In this document: one piece after another, positions 61,778 to 64,000 of the stretch
Layout: each line of letters begins with the position of its first letter
How positions within the stretch are numbered: position 1 is the first letter of the stretch
Source: Nordella sp. HKS 07
Lineage (GTDB): Bacteria; Pseudomonadota; Alphaproteobacteria; Rhizobiales; Aestuariivirgaceae
NCBI RefSeq assembly: GCF_011046735.1
Contig: NZ_CP049258.1
Location: 4,668,001 to 4,732,000 of the forward strand
Length of the DNA stretch: 64,000 bases
Direction: 5' to 3'
Notes under the pieces: model-generated
Database searches by the model: none
Seen by the model: only the letters and a program-made list of their open reading frames with translations
What the model was told of the DNA's origin: nothing
Program-made: the position numbers and the translations under genes

Positions 61778-62803
61778 GTGACCGCCGCGCCCGTTCATAT
61801 CTCGCCGCATGTGACGAAGCCCGCCACGCCGGTCCTCGATATTCGCAACCTCGTCGTCGAATTCCCGACGCGGCGCGGCGTGCTCACCGCGATCCGCGGC
61901 ATTGATCTCGCCATCGGGCGGGGCGAGATATTGGGCGTCGTCGGTGAATCCGGCGCCGGAAAATCCTTGACAGGTGCTGCGGTCATCGGCCTCCTCGAAT
62001 CCTCAGGCCGGGTCGCCGGCGGCGAGATTCATGTCGGCGGGCAGCGGATCGACCAACTCCCCGTGCGCGAGATGCAGAAACTACGCGGGCGCACCATCGG
62101 CGCGATCTTCCAGGACCCGCTCACCTCCCTCAATCCGCTGCTGACGGTCGGCGATCAGCTCGTCGAGACCATCCGGGTGCATCTGCCCCTGTCGCGCGCG
62201 CAAGCCGCGGAACGTGCGATCAAGCTGCTGCAGGAAGTCGGTATTCCCTCGCCTGAGCTCCGCATCGGCCAGTATCCGCATCAGTTCTCAGGCGGCATGC
62301 GTCAGCGCGTGGTCATTGCGCTGGCTCTGTGCGCCGAGCCTGAGCTTGTAATCGCCGACGAGCCGACGACCGCCCTCGACGTCTCGATCCAGGCGCAGAT
62401 CACCGCGCTTCTGAAGCGCGTCTGCCGCGAGCGCGGCACCGCCATGATGTTGATCACGCATGACATGGGCGTTATCGCCGAAACGGCCGATCGCGTCGCC
62501 GTCATGTATGCCGGCCGCATCGTCGAGATCGGGCCGGTCGCCGCCATCATCCGCGCGCCGCGCCATCCCTACACCAAGGGCCTCATCGGCTCGATCCCGA
62601 GCCTCACCGCGCGCTGCGAGCGCCTGGTCCAGATCGACGGCGCCATGCCGCGCCTGAATGCGATGCCGGCTGGCTGCGCCTTCAATCCGCGCTGCCGCCA
62701 TGCGAGCGCGCAATGCCGCGCCGAGAGACCGCCCTTGCGGACGGCGGGCGCGAGTGAAGCCGCCTGCTGGCATTTCGACCTGGAGGTGAGCCATGTCGCC
62801 TAG
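61778..62803 (+). CDS. Dipeptide-type ABC transporter ATPase (DppD type)
   Basis: This 341-residue ATPase starts at GTG 61778, 3 bases after the hydrolase stop. Walker A is GESGAGKSLTGAAV (about 56), the signature FSGGMRQRVVIALAL, and Walker [14 protein letters not shown]. The C-terminal oligopeptide-ATPase extension with cysteines (GCAFNPRCRHA) is the part that in some Dpp/Opp ATPases carries an iron-sulfur cluster. It overlaps the DppF-type gene by 11 bases. Confidence 0.94.
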   Translation: MTAAPVHISPHVTKPATPVLDIRNLVVEFPTRRGVLTAIRGIDLAIGRGEILGVVGESGAGKSLTGAAVIGLLESSGRVAGGEIHVGGQRIDQLPVREMQKLRGRTIGAIFQDPLTSLNPLLTVGDQLVETIRVHLPLSRAQAAERAIKLLQEVGIPSPELRIGQYPHQFSGGMRQRVVIALALCAEPELVIADEPTTALDVSIQAQITALLKRVCRERGTAMMLITHDMGVIAETADRVAVMYAGRIVEIGPVAAIIRAPRHPYTKGLIGSIPSLTARCERLVQIDGAMPRLNAMPAGCAFNPRCRHASAQCRAERPPLRTAGASEAACWHFDLEVSHVA

Positions 62804-63773
62804 TGAGCAGCCGGCACTCGCGGCCACCGACATCGCCTGCTGGTTCAACCTGCCGCATTCCTGGCTCGACCGCACCGTGCTCGGAAAGCCGGCGCGGATG
62901 GTGAAGGCCGTCGACGGCATTTCCTTCAAGATTCCGCGCGGCACCACCTTCTCCATCGTGGGCGAATCCGGATGCGGCAAATCCACCGTCGCGCGCATGG
63001 TGGTGGGTCTGCAGCCGGCGACGCGCGGGACCTTCGATTTTGCCCCGGGACGCGGCCGCAAAGGCCGTCTGCGCACGCAGATGATCTTCCAGGATCCCTT
63101 TGCCAGCCTCAATCCGCGCTGGCGGGTCGGCGACATCGTCGCCGAGCCGATCCGCGAGCTCGGGCTGTGCGACGGCGCCAAGGCCACCGAGCGCCGCATG
63201 CACGGGCTGCTCGACACCGTGGGGCTCAGTAGCCGCGATGCCGGACGCTATCCGCATGAATTCTCTGGCGGCCAGCGCCAACGCATTTCGATCGCGCGCG
63301 CCCTTGCGGCCGAGCCGGAATTTCTCGTCTGCGACGAGCCGACCTCGGCGCTCGACGTATCGGTGCAGGCGCAGATCCTCAATCTGCTCGCCGACCTGCA
63401 GAGCGATCTCGGCCTGACTTATCTCTTCATCAGTCACAATCTGTCGGCGGTGCGCCACGTGTCCGACCGCGTGGCCGTCATGTATCTCGGCCGCATCGTT
63501 GAGGAGGCCTCGGCCGACGAGATCTTCGACCATCCCCGGCATCCCTACACGAAATTTCTGCTGGGATCGGTGCCGGATCTTCTGCATCCCAATCGCGACC
63601 GCGTCCCCGTCGCCGTCGATCTGCCGAGCCCGGTCAGCCCGCCGTCCGGCTGCACCTATCATCCGCGCTGTCCCTGGGCGTCCGACCAGTGCAAGACGAC
63701 GGCGCCGCAGCCGTCTCTGATCGGCACGACCGAGATTCGCTGCCATCGCGCCGCCGAAGCCCACCTTTCCTGA
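62793..63773 (+). CDS. Dipeptide-type ABC transporter ATPase (DppF type)
   Basis: This 326-residue ATPase is the second motor subunit. Walker A is GESGCGKSTVARMV (about 54), the signature [16 protein letters not shown], and Walker [14 protein letters not shown]. The C-terminal cysteine-bearing extension GCTYHPRCPWASDQC is present. An insertion with PGRGRKGRLRTQ lies before the Q-loop. It completes the importer begun at 56974 and is followed after 22 bases by a racemase gene. Confidence 0.94.
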   Translation: MSPSEQPALAATDIACWFNLPHSWLDRTVLGKPARMVKAVDGISFKIPRGTTFSIVGESGCGKSTVARMVVGLQPATRGTFDFAPGRGRKGRLRTQMIFQDPFASLNPRWRVGDIVAEPIRELGLCDGAKATERRMHGLLDTVGLSSRDAGRYPHEFSGGQRQRISIARALAAEPEFLVCDEPTSALDVSVQAQILNLLADLQSDLGLTYLFISHNLSAVRHVSDRVAVMYLGRIVEEASADEIFDHPRHPYTKFLLGSVPDLLHPNRDRVPVAVDLPSPVSPPSGCTYHPRCPWASDQCKTTAPQPSLIGTTEIRCHRAAEAHLS

Positions 63774-63795
63774 TCCGAATAGAACAGCCTCCAGC

Positions 63796-64000
63796 ATGCG
63801 CATCCATCTGATCAATCCGAACACGACCGAGACGATGACCAACACGATCGCCGAGGCGGCGCGCCTCGTCGCCGCGGCCGGGACGGAGATATCGGCCGCG
63901 ACATCGAAGTCGGGCGCCGCCTCGATCGAGGGTCATTATGACGAGGCGATGAGCGTCGTCGGTCTGATTGAGGCGATCCGCGAGGAGCCTGCTGCCGATG
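63796..64000 (+). CDS. Asp/Glu/hydantoin racemase family protein, 3' part beyond window edge
   Basis: Only the first 68 codons are visible. The protein begins MRIHLINPNTTETMTNTIAE. The I-N-P-N-T opening is typical of hydantoin and aspartate/glutamate racemases, which use two cysteines not reached here. It directly follows the importer and cytosine-deaminase-like hydrolase, so a pathway for a cyclic ureide or similar chiral compound is plausible. Related members include arylmalonate decarboxylase and maleate isomerase, so the reaction is not fixed. Confidence 0.82.
   Translation, partial: MRIHLINPNTTETMTNTIAEAARLVAAAGTEISAATSKSGAASIEGHYDEAMSVVGLIEAIREEPAAD

Noticed and set aside
1-64000. tRNA, rRNA, CRISPR arrays, insertion sequences, prophage or integrase genes
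   Set aside because: I looked for repeats, transposase-like and integrase-like proteins and tRNA-like patterns and recognised none. A dedicated RNA search could still find a small RNA gene.

Overview
The window looks like chromosomal DNA of a GC-rich alphaproteobacterium, most probably of the Hyphomicrobiales (rhizobial) group. The reasons are the gene block LOG / LysM protein / Atm1-type ABC exporter / psd / pssA, the many ABC uptake systems for peptides, sugars and polyamines, the short hairpin repeats of rhizobial type, and the complete Anbu peptidase operon. This assignment is inference from gene content. No rRNA, tRNA, CRISPR, insertion sequence or prophage was recognised. Coding density is high, and many genes overlap by 1 to 11 bases.

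Layout, left to right. 1-2716: two tandem class III adenylate cyclases with TolB-like/TPR tails, the first cut by the window edge, separated by hairpin repeats. 3070-5252: RarD-like permease and a flippase-like membrane protein. 5258-11924: a compact six-gene minus-strand operon (class III aminotransferase, GT-C glycosyltransferase, UbiA prenyltransferase, HAD phosphatase, small helical protein, GMC oxidoreductase). It reads like an undescribed polyprenyl-linked sugar pathway, and the flippase-like gene converges on it. 11925-12295: spacer with a decayed rarD 3' end. 12296-15012: GlxA-type regulator, homocysteine S-methyltransferase, LOG protein. 15242-20457: LysM protein, Atm1-like exporter and the two phosphatidylethanolamine genes psd and pssA. 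20521-24071: ribose-type sugar ABC importer. 24478-28804: small unknown protein, D-aminopeptidase, serine/threonine dehydratase, and a Cys/Met-metabolism PLP enzyme. 28907-34249: MMPL/RND exporter, tyrosine phosphatase, dxs.

34437-39745 is an opp oligopeptide operon with a fused dual ATPase, converging on a TetR regulator. 40703-42750 is a solute-binding protein with an M20 deacylase. 42754-46676 (minus) is the Anbu operon: circularly permuted ATP-grasp, alpha-E protein, transglutaminase-like protein and Anbu peptidase. 46971-53500 is a putrescine/agmatine module (SpuC-like transaminase, Pot-type ABC importer, agmatinase); its ATPase gene carries an apparent one-base frameshift near the 5' end. 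53561-53746 encodes a small DUF3008 protein whose ribosome-binding site lies inside a perfect 11-bp hairpin. 53749-64000 is a catabolic island. On the minus strand it has an amidohydrolase lacking the usual HxH metal motif, a flavin reductase and a GntR regulator. On the plus strand, across an elaborate dyad operator, it has a dipeptide-type ABC importer, a cytosine-deaminase-like hydrolase and a truncated Asp/Glu/hydantoin racemase.

The main themes are nitrogen-compound scavenging (peptides, polyamines, cyclic amides, D-amino acids) and cell-envelope lipid and glycan chemistry. The best candidate for an undescribed system is the 5258-11924 operon.
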